From NCBI GenBank assembly GCA_040396955.1, contig JBBAWX010000012.1, positions 32,417 through 96,416 of the forward strand: a stretch of 64,000 nt of DNA. The letters are read 5' to 3'. The translations under genes were made by a program, and so were the position numbers. Each line of letters opens with the position of its first letter. The first letter of the stretch is position 1. This document shows positions 17,876 through 26,550 of this stretch, in pieces. The notes beneath the pieces were generated by a model, which saw only the letters and a list, made by a program, of their open reading frames with translations, had not been told where the DNA came from and made no database searches. Source of the DNA: UBA965 sp040396955. GTDB taxonomy: Bacteria > Chloroflexota > Chloroflexia > Chloroflexales > Roseiflexaceae.

Positions 17876-19855
17876 CTATGCATCTTCAAAAACGATCATT
17901 TGATGGCCATGAATCACTGGCACCGTCACGACAAAACGCCCGTCGCGTTCGTGCATCGCTAGCACATCACCACTCGGTTGTGCCACCACACGGCCGCAGT
18001 GCCAATCCGCTCGCAACGAAATTGTTACCTCATAGAGCGGAATCACATCTTCGATGACGTCGAATTGTCGACCACGACGCTCCGGAATGTAATGGAGCAG
18101 ATGGACAACGGTACGCCCGGTCTGCCGCATCACCGATGTGGTAATCGTCGATGGGCCGTCATGGCGCAAAAGCGGCTGTGGGAGAAGTCGCAGGATGGCA
18201 TCACCGAGGAGCACTTTGACCCAACGCGGTGCGGTGTCTTGATACTGGGCAAAAATCGGATGTGCGAAATAGATGTGGCGACCTGCTTGCGTCACGGCCG
18301 CACTGCCAACCACACCGTTGGATGGCGTATGCCGGTGAGAAATAAAATGCCGCCATGAACGCTCGAAGTACGGGGTGTGTGTCCACGCGAGCACCGTCGT
18401 ACCCTGCCGTGCCACGACGTGGCTTCCCCGCAAGTACATGGCGTGCTCGGTGCGTGGGAGCGTGGCACCGAGTTGATCGGTGGGGACAATGAAATCAGGC
18501 GACATGGCAATATCGCCGTGGTAATCCACCCCAAGTCCGGCCACCGTGTGCACACCCGAACGATGCGAGGCAATGACCGCCCCCCCGTGTGCCACATATG
18601 TGGCAATACGCTCCGCAAATGCCGGCGAAATCTCGGCCTGATCAGGCAAAATGAGCAATTTGTACGCCGAGATGTCCGCGTATTCATCCACGATGTCAAA
18701 TTGCATGGCTAGCTCTTCGAGCATACGAACGACCCCAAAGGTGGCCGCCGGGATGGCGTCAGCCGACGGGGCGTCGTGCAAGCTCTCGAGCGACAACACG
18801 GCGATATCGACCACGGCAGTCGCCGGCATGCACCACGGCTCCCGTCGTTCTACCTCGCGATACACCTGCCCGATTAAGTCATACACATCTGGATCAATGG
18901 CACCGTTGGGGTGAAGTTGGTCGCCGACACTACAGGCAGTGCCATGTGCGAGCATGCGGAAGATTTCAAACTCAAGTGCTGCCTGATTTTTGAAGGAATG
19001 AAAATCACCCCACGAGGTGTGGAACTTCCCAGTCATGCCGAGTACCGGCATGCCGAGTGTACGGGCATAGCGCACAGCAATCGGGAAGTGCAAATAGCCC
19101 CAACCACCACTCGGGAGTGTCTCAATTTCCCAATGCGTATACGCATCCGCCCACTGGCGGTCATACGGCCCGACATGCCCAGCATTGTAGAAAATCGTCG
19201 CATCGGGCACCAATTCGCGGACAAGCGCCGACATATCTGCCTTGAACGCAGCATTGGTGTGGGCGCCCCAGCGTTGCCGATCGGCAGCCTGCGACGGATC
19301 CAGGCCAGCTGCCAACATGCCCTGACGGCACGTGTAGCATGCACAGGGAATGGGTTTCACAATATCGAAGAAAAACCCATCAACCTGGCCCACATGCTCC
19401 ACCAGGTCACGCACACTCTCCATCAAAAAATCACGATATCCCGTTCCTACACACAAAAAGCGATAAAAACCAGCCTGAAAAAGCGATTGCCCGTGCCGAC
19501 CGGTCACCAGTGGGTTGCCCATCTCATCAATGGCCACCCATTCTGGGTGATGGAGCACACTGTAATAATCCCACTGAACCGTTATGTAAATTGGCGCTTT
19601 CACATGTGCGCGGCGGCAGGCTTGGAGCTGGGCGCGCAACAAATCCCCCTGCAGGTGGGGGTGCACACGTTCTGGGAAGCGTTGGCTGGGATAGTACAAC
19701 ATGCCGTGGTGACAGCGCGCAAAAATCGTCATTGAATCAACACGAGCAGCAGCGAGCGTTTCAGCAAAGTGTTCTGCATCAAAATCAGCTCCGATACCAG
19801 TGATTAATTCACTCGTATGGAAGTCCAAATGCACCTGGCGCATTCTTAGTGACAT
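17876..19855 (-). CDS. GHL6-like glycoside hydrolase
   Basis: A 659-residue protein resembling hypothetical glycosyl hydrolase family 6 with a beta-galactosidase-trimerisation-like domain. The N-terminal TIM-barrel part shows DSMTIFARCHHGMLYYPS, VDGFFFDIVKP with candidate acidic residues, and IPCACYTCRQGM with three cysteines. The middle part (about 400-560: LLILPDQAEISPAFAERI, YVAHGGAVIASH) looks like the GATase-like trimerisation fold. No signal peptide, so it would act in the cytoplasm. The frame extends to 20056; the ATG at 19853-19855 has GAGGTGG close by and begins the conserved MRQVHLDFHTSE region. Specificity is unknown. Confidence 0.78.
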   Translation of the reverse strand: MSLRMRQVHLDFHTSELITGIGADFDAEHFAETLAAARVDSMTIFARCHHGMLYYPSQRFPERVHPHLQGDLLRAQLQACRRAHVKAPIYITVQWDYYSVLHHPEWVAIDEMGNPLVTGRHGQSLFQAGFYRFLCVGTGYRDFLMESVRDLVEHVGQVDGFFFDIVKPIPCACYTCRQGMLAAGLDPSQAADRQRWGAHTNAAFKADMSALVRELVPDATIFYNAGHVGPYDRQWADAYTHWEIETLPSGGWGYLHFPIAVRYARTLGMPVLGMTGKFHTSWGDFHSFKNQAALEFEIFRMLAHGTACSVGDQLHPNGAIDPDVYDLIGQVYREVERREPWCMPATAVVDIAVLSLESLHDAPSADAIPAATFGVVRMLEELAMQFDIVDEYADISAYKLLILPDQAEISPAFAERIATYVAHGGAVIASHRSGVHTVAGLGVDYHGDIAMSPDFIVPTDQLGATLPRTEHAMYLRGSHVVARQGTTVLAWTHTPYFERSWRHFISHRHTPSNGVVGSAAVTQAGRHIYFAHPIFAQYQDTAPRWVKVLLGDAILRLLPQPLLRHDGPSTITTSVMRQTGRTVVHLLHYIPERRGRQFDVIEDVIPLYEVTISLRADWHCGRVVAQPSGDVLAMHERDGRFVVTVPVIHGHQMIVFEDA

Positions 19856-19910
19856 GACCACCTCGTCATCTAGTATGTACTTTTGCGGACTCTGCACTTC
19901 CATAGTACAA

Positions 19911-19939
19911 CAAAAAAGACCACCCCTTGCAGGGTGGTC
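19911..19939 (-). terminator. Intrinsic terminator
   Basis: On the minus strand a perfect eight-base stem (GACCACCC / GGGTGGTC, 19918-19939) is followed by TTTTTTG. It ends the small membrane protein gene and separates it from the glycoside hydrolase gene. Confidence 0.85.
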
Positions 19940-19958
19940 ACGATCGTCATTGCATTCT

Positions 19959-20519
19959 CTATTTACGTTGCATCTGCCACAAAAACATCCCACCGATAAC
20001 GATGAGCAACAACGGCAATACCAGTCGCGTTGCATAGAGATTGTTGTGCGCCCCAAGCATGAGCATGGCCGTCAACAAGGCAAACGCAGATACGATGAGC
20101 ATCCAATTCTCTTGCGCTTGAAAATACCAACGCACCACTACAAACGCGACGACCGCCGCCAGCGAAAGCATCATGGGCAAGATGACACCACTTGTCGTGA
20201 CAACAAACGGCAAGCCGACGCCTACCATGAAGAAGAGAATGGCGACCATACTCAGCCACTTACGGTGTTGCACAAACGCAAACGTGAGGGCTACTACACT
20301 TACACCAACAACAAACAACCAACGCGGTGCTAGCTGCTCAACTACGAGGTTAAAAATGACCGAAACATCGAGCAAATTTAACAGACCGATGACAATCAGC
20401 AGTACACCATAGACCCAATTTCGTGCACCCGATGTGGGCTTGCGCAACGGAATTGTTGGCATCCCCTCGGATGAAAATAATACGTCCGATTGACCTTGCG
20501 TGTCTCTATCGTTCACCAT
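19959..20519 (-). CDS. Small multi-spanning membrane protein
   Basis: A 186-residue protein with a polar N terminus of about 35 residues and five or six hydrophobic segments (VYGVLLIVIGLLNLLDV, WLFVVGVSVVALTFAFV, WLSMVAILFFMVGVGL, VILPMMLSLAAVVAFVVV, MLIVSAFALLTAMLML, LVLPLLLIVIGGMFLW). No family recognised. The ATG at 20519 with a strong GGAAGGGGGG upstream is preferred to the ATG-less extension to 20558. It has its own terminator. Function unknown. Confidence 0.7.
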   Translation of the reverse strand: MVNDRDTQGQSDVLFSSEGMPTIPLRKPTSGARNWVYGVLLIVIGLLNLLDVSVIFNLVVEQLAPRWLFVVGVSVVALTFAFVQHRKWLSMVAILFFMVGVGLPFVVTTSGVILPMMLSLAAVVAFVVVRWYFQAQENWMLIVSAFALLTAMLMLGAHNNLYATRLVLPLLLIVIGGMFLWQMQRK

Positions 20520-20587
20520 ACGTCCCCCCTTCCTGCTACTATACTTCACAGGAAGCAATTCTGCAAATCTCCCTTGCGTGAATCACA

Positions 20588-21706
20588 CTACTCATATTGA
20601 CGCACAAGCGCAGGGACCACATGCAACGCCGCATCACAATCGGCGGCAGTGACGTAGCCATGTACCGACAAACGTATGCGCTGTAAATCATGGTCGCCCC
20701 AAATGAGCACATTATTGGCGCGGGCGGCTACGACGATTTCTGCGGCATGTGCAGTGGCCACACAGATGTTGCCGGCTCGTTGCCGCGCAGGTGTGGGAGT
20801 CAGCACTGTACATCCTGCGGCCACAAATGCATCGATTATTTGGCCACCGTACCGCAACGCATGGGCTTCGAGCGTCACAGCCGCCACACGACTCAGGTAC
20901 TCAAGCGCATTGAGCAGTAGGTAGACGTCAAGGAAATTCGGGTTGCCGACCTCCGCACGGGCGGCATCCGCATGCAACTGGTAGGTTGCTGGCGTGGCAC
21001 CAGGGAGCGCCGATCGCCACCCTGGCGGTGGCCCGAATTCAGGCACCAAGCGTCGATTCCACATCAAAATACCGAGATGCGTCCCCAACAGCCACTTGTA
21101 TGCACTACAGACCAAAAAATCGATGTGCGATGCATCCACTGGCACAATGCCCAAGGAGTGGGTGGCGTCGACCAACACTTTGGCACCGACCGCGTGTGCG
21201 GCGGCTGCGAGTGCCTGAATATCAATGCGCCGCCCAGTGCGTGTGCTCACATGACTCACATAGACCAACTTCGTCTTTGGTGTCAGTTGGGCACAGATAT
21301 TGGCCAATTCGACATCAGCATCGGGATGATAGGCCGGCATGGTGACCGTCACCGCGAAGCGTTCTAGCCATGTAAATGCGTAGCGCCCACTCGGATATTC
21401 ATCGTCAACCACGACGACTTCATCGCCAGGTTGCCAATCTAGTGCACATACGACCTGCACAATCCCTGCCGAGCTACTCCCAAGGAGCGAAATATCGTGG
21501 GCAGTTACGTTGAGCATATCAGCCAACCGTTCACACACACGCTGGCGCTTGGCAAAAAAACGCTCGCGCCCCGGCATCCCTAGCGCTTTGTCGTGCATGA
21601 ACTCTGCCGCCACTGCAAGGTGTGACTTGAGCATGGGCGTCTCGCCACCCGCAGCTAGGTGATGGACTCCGTCCAAGCCAATAAAATCATGTTTGGCAAA
21701 CAACAT
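20588..21706 (-). CDS. Class V aminotransferase (cysteine desulfurase-like fold)
   Basis: A 372-residue PLP enzyme. The PLP lysine is in VCSAYKWLLGTHLG, the PLP-contacting aspartate in VLVDATHSLG, and LLGSSSAGIVQVV is the phosphate cup. It resembles the isopenicillin-N-epimerase-like and kynureninase-like branch rather than IscS, since no active cysteine loop is seen. AAGGAGGGG precedes the ATG. It lies 21 bases after the fructokinase-like gene on the same strand, probably co-transcribed. Substrate unknown. Confidence 0.85.
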   Translation of the reverse strand: MLFAKHDFIGLDGVHHLAAGGETPMLKSHLAVAAEFMHDKALGMPGRERFFAKRQRVCERLADMLNVTAHDISLLGSSSAGIVQVVCALDWQPGDEVVVVDDEYPSGRYAFTWLERFAVTVTMPAYHPDADVELANICAQLTPKTKLVYVSHVSTRTGRRIDIQALAAAAHAVGAKVLVDATHSLGIVPVDASHIDFLVCSAYKWLLGTHLGILMWNRRLVPEFGPPPGWRSALPGATPATYQLHADAARAEVGNPNFLDVYLLLNALEYLSRVAAVTLEAHALRYGGQIIDAFVAAGCTVLTPTPARQRAGNICVATAHAAEIVVAARANNVLIWGDHDLQRIRLSVHGYVTAADCDAALHVVPALVRQYE

Positions 21707-21727
21707 GCGCCCCTCCTTCGTCGTACC

Positions 21728-22627
21728 CTACTCGGCATGCTCCGCTTCCGCACGCATCGCCAACACCAACGCCCCTAGCATTCCAGATCGATTCCCCAGG
21801 ACTGGCGGTACGATGTAGGTGTCAATCTGCTGGGTAATAGCATCTACATTGATGTACCCGTTGAGTTTTTGCAACGTGAGGGTGCGAATCTTCGGGAAGA
21901 GGTGGCTTTGCTCCATCACGCCACCACCAAGGATGATACGCTGAGGCGACACAAACAAAATGGTGTTGACCATCGCTTGTGCCAGATAATCGGCCTCCAA
22001 ATCCCACGCTTCGTGCTCGGGTGGTAGTTCAACCGCTTTTTTGCCCCAGCGCTTCTCGAGCGCTGGGCCGGCCGCCATCCCTTCAAGGCAGGTTGCATGG
22101 AACGAACAATTCCCAACGAACGTGTCACGTGGGTGCCGTGCCACCACTTGATGCCCAGCTTCGGGATGTGCCAGACACGCGATTGGTGCCCCACGAGTAA
22201 TCACGCCTGCACCGATACCGGTGCCAATCGTGTAGTAGACGATGTGCTCAAGCCCACGTCCTGCTCCCCACATGAGTTCACCGAGGCCAGCCGTTGTCAC
22301 GTCGAGGTCAAATCCGACCGGAATCTGCAAGGCAGCCTGGATTGGGGCAACCACAGGAGCATTGCTCCAGCCTGGTTTGGTGGTCGGTGCCACTGAGCCG
22401 TAATCGGGGCGCGCACGGTCAAGGACAATCGGGCCAAACGAGCCAATTCCGACTGCGGCGAGTGGTTGTTCTTGATGGTGGCGCTGCAAAAAAGCAATGA
22501 TTTGCGGAATATTTTCGGTGGGAGTGGTCGTCGGAAAGCGGATTTCGTCACTCACCTGATCGGGTCCTGACACAATGGCACAGACCATCTTGGTACCACC
22601 GGTCTCTACTACCCCGTATCGTTTCAT
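21728..22627 (-). CDS. ROK-family fructokinase
   Basis: A 299-residue ROK sugar kinase closely resembling B. subtilis YdhR fructokinase. It shows VVETGGTKMVCAIV as the phosphate-1 motif, GIGSFGPIVLD, YTIGTGIGAGVI, and the ROK zinc-site pattern GHQVVARHP then GNCSFHATCLEGMAAGPA. It would phosphorylate fructose (possibly mannose) in the cytoplasm. The frame runs to 22669; the ATG at 22625-22627 with GGGGAG is chosen because it starts the conserved motif. A short ORF precedes it (22644-22721). Confidence 0.88.
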   Translation of the reverse strand: MKRYGVVETGGTKMVCAIVSGPDQVSDEIRFPTTTPTENIPQIIAFLQRHHQEQPLAAVGIGSFGPIVLDRARPDYGSVAPTTKPGWSNAPVVAPIQAALQIPVGFDLDVTTAGLGELMWGAGRGLEHIVYYTIGTGIGAGVITRGAPIACLAHPEAGHQVVARHPRDTFVGNCSFHATCLEGMAAGPALEKRWGKKAVELPPEHEAWDLEADYLAQAMVNTILFVSPQRIILGGGVMEQSHLFPKIRTLTLQKLNGYINVDAITQQIDTYIVPPVLGNRSGMLGALVLAMRAEAEHAE

Positions 22628-22643
22628 TGCGCTCCCCTTTACG

Positions 22644-22721
22644 CTACGTACGTTGCGCATACGTGGCACCGCAACCGCAGGGTACGCTCATGGCGTCCGC
22701 TGAGTCCGATGACACATTCAT
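22644..22721 (-). CDS. Possible small ORF upstream of the fructokinase gene
   Basis: A 25-codon ORF with a strong CAGGAG Shine-Dalgarno five bases before ATG, ending 16 bases before the ROK gene start. Its C-terminal half reads MSVPCGCGATYAQRT, with a Cys-Gly-Cys-Gly pair. It could be a leader peptide, a tiny protein or chance. The internal ATG at codon 11 is also possible. No homologue recognised. Confidence 0.35.
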   Translation of the reverse strand: MNVSSDSADAMSVPCGCGATYAQRT

Positions 22722-22775
22722 ATTGCTCCTGTGGGTTGATTGTAACAAAAAAAACGTATCCACCACCACACAAGA

Positions 22776-22805
22776 CCAGACCTCGCCTATGGCTACGAGG
22801 TCTGG
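22776..22805 (-). terminator. Hairpin after the exporter operon region
   Basis: A perfect ten-base stem (CCAGACCTCG / CGAGGTCTGG, loop of ten). On the minus strand an eight-T run (around 22747-22754) comes about 20 bases later, too far for a classic intrinsic terminator. It lies 15 bases after the end of the exporter gene that stops at 22821. Confidence 0.5.
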
Positions 22806-22820
22806 CCAGCAGGTCACCAC

Positions 22821-24545
22821 CTACGCGTGTGGCACCGTGGAATGACTCAAGGCACCTGTGCGAATCAGCGTACTATAGGGGCCACGTGCCACCACACGCC
22901 CCTCATGGAGTACAAGGATTTCATCGGCCATTTGCATGACGTGTGGGCGATGCGTGACCACCACACAGGCGACATCGGCACGAATCTCGGCGAAACGCTT
23001 CCAGAGTTGTGTTTCGGTCTCGATGTCGAGCGCACTCGACACATCGTCGATGCACCACAACTGTGGCCGATCATAGAGCATCCGCGCAAAGGCGGCGCGC
23101 TGGATTTGCCCACCCGAGAGGCGCACGCCACGGGCGCCCACCAATGTGTGCACCCCTTGTTCAAACTGGGCCACATCGTATTCGAAGACAGCACCGTACA
23201 GCGCTTCGTTGATGGCCGGATCGGAGATGTCACGCCCCTGGACGATGTTTTCTTGGAGCGAATCCGAAAACAAACGGGGGACTTGGCTGGTATAGGCGAC
23301 GGCCGGCGGAGCAAACTGATCACGTGGCATGACAATGTCGACGCCATTCCAACGCACTTCACCAGTCGTATTCGGCAACATACCCATCAAACCACGGAGC
23401 AGTGTGGTTTTGCCAGCTCCAACCACTCCCGTTATGACAACCAATTGACCTGGTCGTATATCAAACGTGACATGGTCGACCCCCAACCCACCATCACTCC
23501 ACGTCACCGTCAAATCACGCACTTGCAGTTCGTGCAACGCGGGTAATTGTGCTGTGGCAGGTGGCGTGCGTTCCGCAAACAACTGTGCCATTGGTTGCGC
23601 ATGGGCGATGTTTTCGAGGCGTTGAATGGAGACGCGCATCTGTTGCTGACGCCCCAAAAAAATGCCTAATTCGCCAAGCAATTCACCGATGATCCCAAGG
23701 CTGTAGACAAAAAACGCCACATCACCAGCTTGGAAATCTCCATTTGCCGCCTGCTGATGCACCATCAACATCATGATTGCCGTACCAATGGTCGAGGCGT
23801 TGCGAAACATGGCATCGAGCAAGCCATCAAACAACACTTCACGCAATGTCGCTTGCTCACGCGCTTTGTTGAGCTGAGCAAAATGAGCCAACACGTGCCG
23901 CTCGGCACCTGCGACTTGCACCGCTTGGACGGCACCGTAGGTTTCACCGATAAAGCCGACCACGCGCCCGGCAGCCCGTCGTCGCTCTTGACGATAGTGG
24001 TAGATACGGTCGTAGGCAAAACGTGCACCCGCCACGATGAACACCAACGGGAGCGCGATAACCAATGTGGCTTGTGGCGCCGTCTGATACATCATGACGA
24101 AGGCAATGGCCGAAAACGCCCCGAGCGCAATGATGTCGTTGAGTTGAAAAATAACATGCGGCATTTCAGTGATGTCATCACGAAAGCGTGAGACAACTTC
24201 CCCAGGCGATCCTTTCAAGGCGCGTACCGCCGGCATCTGCAAGATACGACGTAATAGGGCGCGCCGCAGAGTGTTTTCAGTGGGGATGCGGGCCTTGGCA
24301 TGTGCATAACTCACCAAAAAAAACATCACCATGCGCACCAAGGTGATACCGATCAAACCAGCAAGAATGAGCCAGGGCACACCTAGGAGCGTGCCATCTT
24401 GCAGACCGTTGAGCACGTTGCGGGTGATAATTCCAGGGAGCAATTCTATGAGGAGCACTCCCACAATGATGAGCAGATTGGCGACATACCACCAGCCACC
24501 TTTACGCATCATCATGCCAATAACAGACGTCGGTGATGTTGTCAT
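22821..24545 (-). CDS. ABC exporter half-transporter, degenerate-site subunit
   Basis: A 574-residue ABC exporter subunit with six membrane helices then an ATPase domain. Walker A is GVVGAGKTTLL, the signature LSGGQIQRAAFAR is canonical, Walker B is LWCIDDVSSALD with Asp instead of the catalytic Glu, and the switch is CVVVTHRPHVM. It thus resembles the degenerate subunit of a heterodimer. Its ATG overlaps the stop of the upstream partner as ATGA. Distinct in sequence from the pair at 5.5-9.1 kb, so not a simple duplicate. Confidence 0.9.
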   Translation of the reverse strand: MTTSPTSVIGMMMRKGGWWYVANLLIIVGVLLIELLPGIITRNVLNGLQDGTLLGVPWLILAGLIGITLVRMVMFFLVSYAHAKARIPTENTLRRALLRRILQMPAVRALKGSPGEVVSRFRDDITEMPHVIFQLNDIIALGAFSAIAFVMMYQTAPQATLVIALPLVFIVAGARFAYDRIYHYRQERRRAAGRVVGFIGETYGAVQAVQVAGAERHVLAHFAQLNKAREQATLREVLFDGLLDAMFRNASTIGTAIMMLMVHQQAANGDFQAGDVAFFVYSLGIIGELLGELGIFLGRQQQMRVSIQRLENIAHAQPMAQLFAERTPPATAQLPALHELQVRDLTVTWSDGGLGVDHVTFDIRPGQLVVITGVVGAGKTTLLRGLMGMLPNTTGEVRWNGVDIVMPRDQFAPPAVAYTSQVPRLFSDSLQENIVQGRDISDPAINEALYGAVFEYDVAQFEQGVHTLVGARGVRLSGGQIQRAAFARMLYDRPQLWCIDDVSSALDIETETQLWKRFAEIRADVACVVVTHRPHVMQMADEILVLHEGRVVARGPYSTLIRTGALSHSTVPHA

Positions 24546-26299
24546 GCCAATTCCTCCGTTGCTCCATGGCGCAACAAGGTGGCATAGCGCGATGTGTCAT
24601 CGGCGCGAAGCGCCTGCTCGCTTCCGAATTCCACCAAGTTGCCACCCGCCAAGATAGCAATATAGTCGCACCGGCGCACCGTTTGGAGCCGATGGGCGAT
24701 GATAATCGTCGTCTTCCCAGCCAACACAGTATCAAGGGCACGCTCCACGAGTTTTTCGGTCTCGGGGTCTATGCGTGCCGATGCTTCATCGAGGATGATG
24801 ACCTGTGGCTGTTTGAGGTAGACGCGCGCCAATGCGATGAGTTGAGCCTCCCCGGCCGACAGCGTATTGGTCGAGGTAAGCAACGTGTCCAATCCATCGG
24901 GCTGACGCTGTAGCCAGCGTTCAAGCCCCAGCATCTGCAGGGCCGCTTGGAGCTGATCATCACTGATGGCCGGATTGAAAAAAGTCAGGTTATCGCGAAT
25001 GGTGGCATAAAAAAGTTGCACGTCTTGGGTGACGAGTCCCACCCGCTGCCGTAACGAATCGAGACGAAATTCCGGCAACGGCACACCATCAATGGTGATT
25101 TGCCCACCACTCACATCATAGAGGCGAAACAAGAGACGAATCAAGGTGCTTTTGCCACTCCCAGTGCGACCCAAGAGGCCGACGGTCTGACCGGCTGGTA
25201 GCTGAAACGACACGTCGCGTAGCACCGGCTCCATGTCGCCGTCACCGTCGTTGTAGGCAAACGTCACCTGCTCAAAGCCAACCGCGGGCACCTGCATGGG
25301 TACCTCACGGGCACCATCACGCAACTGTGACGGAATCGTTTGCAATTCGGCAACGCGCACAATTCCCGCTGCTGCTTGCTGGAGTTGGTCGATTTCACTG
25401 GCAATGTTGCGAATAGGCCACACGATCATTTCACCGTACAAAATCGTCATCAAAATCAGACCGAGACCCACATCTCCACGCACGTATAACCACGATCCAA
25501 ACCCAAGAATTGCCACCGTAAGCAACGCCGCCAGCGCAAGTGGCACAATCCAGGTAGTGGCACCGTACACGCGGCCACGGATGTCGAAATGGTTCTTGCG
25601 TTCCATCAGCGCCGTCAAACGCCGCAGGACGTTGTCACTCGCTCCCAGCCCACGAATGTCTTCGATGCCAGCAAGACGCTCTTCGAGGAAACCAAACAAC
25701 TGTGCAGCGGCCTCACGAGCACCTTCCCAATAGGGCACCGCCACTTCACGCAGTGCATACATCATCCATGCCGCGAGCAGAGCAAAGACCAATAGGAGCA
25801 AGCCAAGCCGCCAATCCATCCACATCAGCACGCCCACCGTGGAGACGAGTAGCAACACACTGCCACCAATTTGCAGCACCATTTGTGAGAAAAAGCGGTT
25901 GAGACTCGACACATCACCATCGATGCGTTCAATCATCACCCCTGGGGTCTGCTTCTTGTGGTAGGTCATGTCGAGCCCAAGTGTGTGCTTGGCCAAATCG
26001 AAACGCAAGGCATTGGCTGCTCGCCAGCCGGTCATTTCACCATAATAGGTGGTAGCAAGACGTGCGCCTTGCCGGAGCAAGGCAGTGATGAGGTAAAGAA
26101 TGCCCAACCACTGGAGCGCCTCACTCGACGCCCCAGCCAAGGCAGCTTCAACGAACTGCCCAAGCACGTTCGGTCCATACAACAAAAACGCATTATCGGC
26201 CAAAATTAATACGATGAGCAAGACGACTTGACCACGTTGTGGCCAGAAGTAGCGGTACAACAACGCTTGATACTGGGCGAATTCCACCCGCGCTGACAT
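24542..26299 (-). CDS. ABC exporter half-transporter, catalytic subunit
   Basis: A 585-residue partner subunit. Walker A is GRTGSGKSTLIRL, Walker B VIILDEASARID keeps the catalytic Glu, and the switch histidine is in IIIAHRLQTV. The signature is LSAGEAQLIALAR rather than LSGGQ, matching the pattern of heterodimeric exporters where the non-canonical signature faces the degenerate Walker B. The frame extends to 26428; the ATG at 26297-26299 with AAGGA is preferred because the extension has no hydrophobic or conserved content and crosses the terminators. Expression is probably controlled by the leader ORF and tandem terminators at 26344-26479. Confidence 0.9.
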   Translation of the reverse strand: MSARVEFAQYQALLYRYFWPQRGQVVLLIVLILADNAFLLYGPNVLGQFVEAALAGASSEALQWLGILYLITALLRQGARLATTYYGEMTGWRAANALRFDLAKHTLGLDMTYHKKQTPGVMIERIDGDVSSLNRFFSQMVLQIGGSVLLLVSTVGVLMWMDWRLGLLLLVFALLAAWMMYALREVAVPYWEGAREAAAQLFGFLEERLAGIEDIRGLGASDNVLRRLTALMERKNHFDIRGRVYGATTWIVPLALAALLTVAILGFGSWLYVRGDVGLGLILMTILYGEMIVWPIRNIASEIDQLQQAAAGIVRVAELQTIPSQLRDGAREVPMQVPAVGFEQVTFAYNDGDGDMEPVLRDVSFQLPAGQTVGLLGRTGSGKSTLIRLLFRLYDVSGGQITIDGVPLPEFRLDSLRQRVGLVTQDVQLFYATIRDNLTFFNPAISDDQLQAALQMLGLERWLQRQPDGLDTLLTSTNTLSAGEAQLIALARVYLKQPQVIILDEASARIDPETEKLVERALDTVLAGKTTIIIAHRLQTVRRCDYIAILAGGNLVEFGSEQALRADDTSRYATLLRHGATEELA

Positions 26300-26343
26300 A
26301 GGATTCCTTCCTACTGCAATCCCAAGAGTCTCATGCATCACAC

Positions 26344-26373
26344 AAAAACGCCGCACTCTGAAGCACATGCGGC
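26344..26373 (-). terminator. Second leader terminator of the ABC exporter operon
   Basis: Minus strand: stem GCCGCA (26368-26373) / TGCGGC (26350-26355), 12-base loop, then GTTTTTG (T run 26344-26348). The left arm can instead pair with the right arm of the first terminator. Confidence 0.6.
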
Positions 26374-26405
26374 AAAAACAAAGGCCGCAGGCGTGTGCCT
26401 GCGGC
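26374..26405 (-). terminator. First leader terminator of the ABC exporter operon
   Basis: Minus strand: perfect nine-base stem GCCGCAGGC (26397-26405) / GCCTGCGGC (26384-26392) with loop ACAC, followed by CTTTGTTTTT (26374-26383). It lies downstream of the promoter at 26521-26550 and the leader ORF, so it would stop transcription before the exporter genes unless antiterminated. The promoter lies just after the glycosyltransferase stop, so this hairpin would also end that upstream transcript. Confidence 0.82.
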
Positions 26406-26428
26406 TCAGATTCATGCGAGAATCGCAA

Positions 26429-26479
26429 TCAATGCACGCGGCAACACCAACAGGACAAAATTCCAACGAACTTCGACAT
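26429..26479 (-). CDS. Candidate leader peptide of the ABC exporter operon
   Basis: A 16-residue ORF, MSKFVGILSCWCCRVH, with AGAGG eight bases before the ATG. It lies about 35 bases after the predicted transcription start and 24 bases before the first terminator arm. The last eight residues carry three cysteines and a tryptophan. This arrangement resembles the bmrB leader that attenuates the heterodimeric exporter operon bmrCD of B. subtilis in response to translation inhibitors, and also cysteine-codon attenuators of mycobacteria. Which signal applies here is not known. Confidence 0.6.
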   Translation of the reverse strand: MSKFVGILSCWCCRVH

Positions 26480-26520
26480 GATGTGCCTCTTTCGCTTGCA
26501 CGTACAGCGATTACGGCTAA

Positions 26521-26550
26521 AGCATACCACATGGTCACTCGGGCTGTCAA
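26521..26550 (-). promoter_or_regulatory. Promoter of the ABC exporter operon
   Basis: Minus strand: perfect TTGACA (26545-26550), 18-base spacer, TATGCT (26521-26526) preceded by TGG, an extended -10. It lies immediately after the stop codon of the glycosyltransferase gene and gives a 5' leader of roughly 215 bases before the exporter start. Confidence 0.75.
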
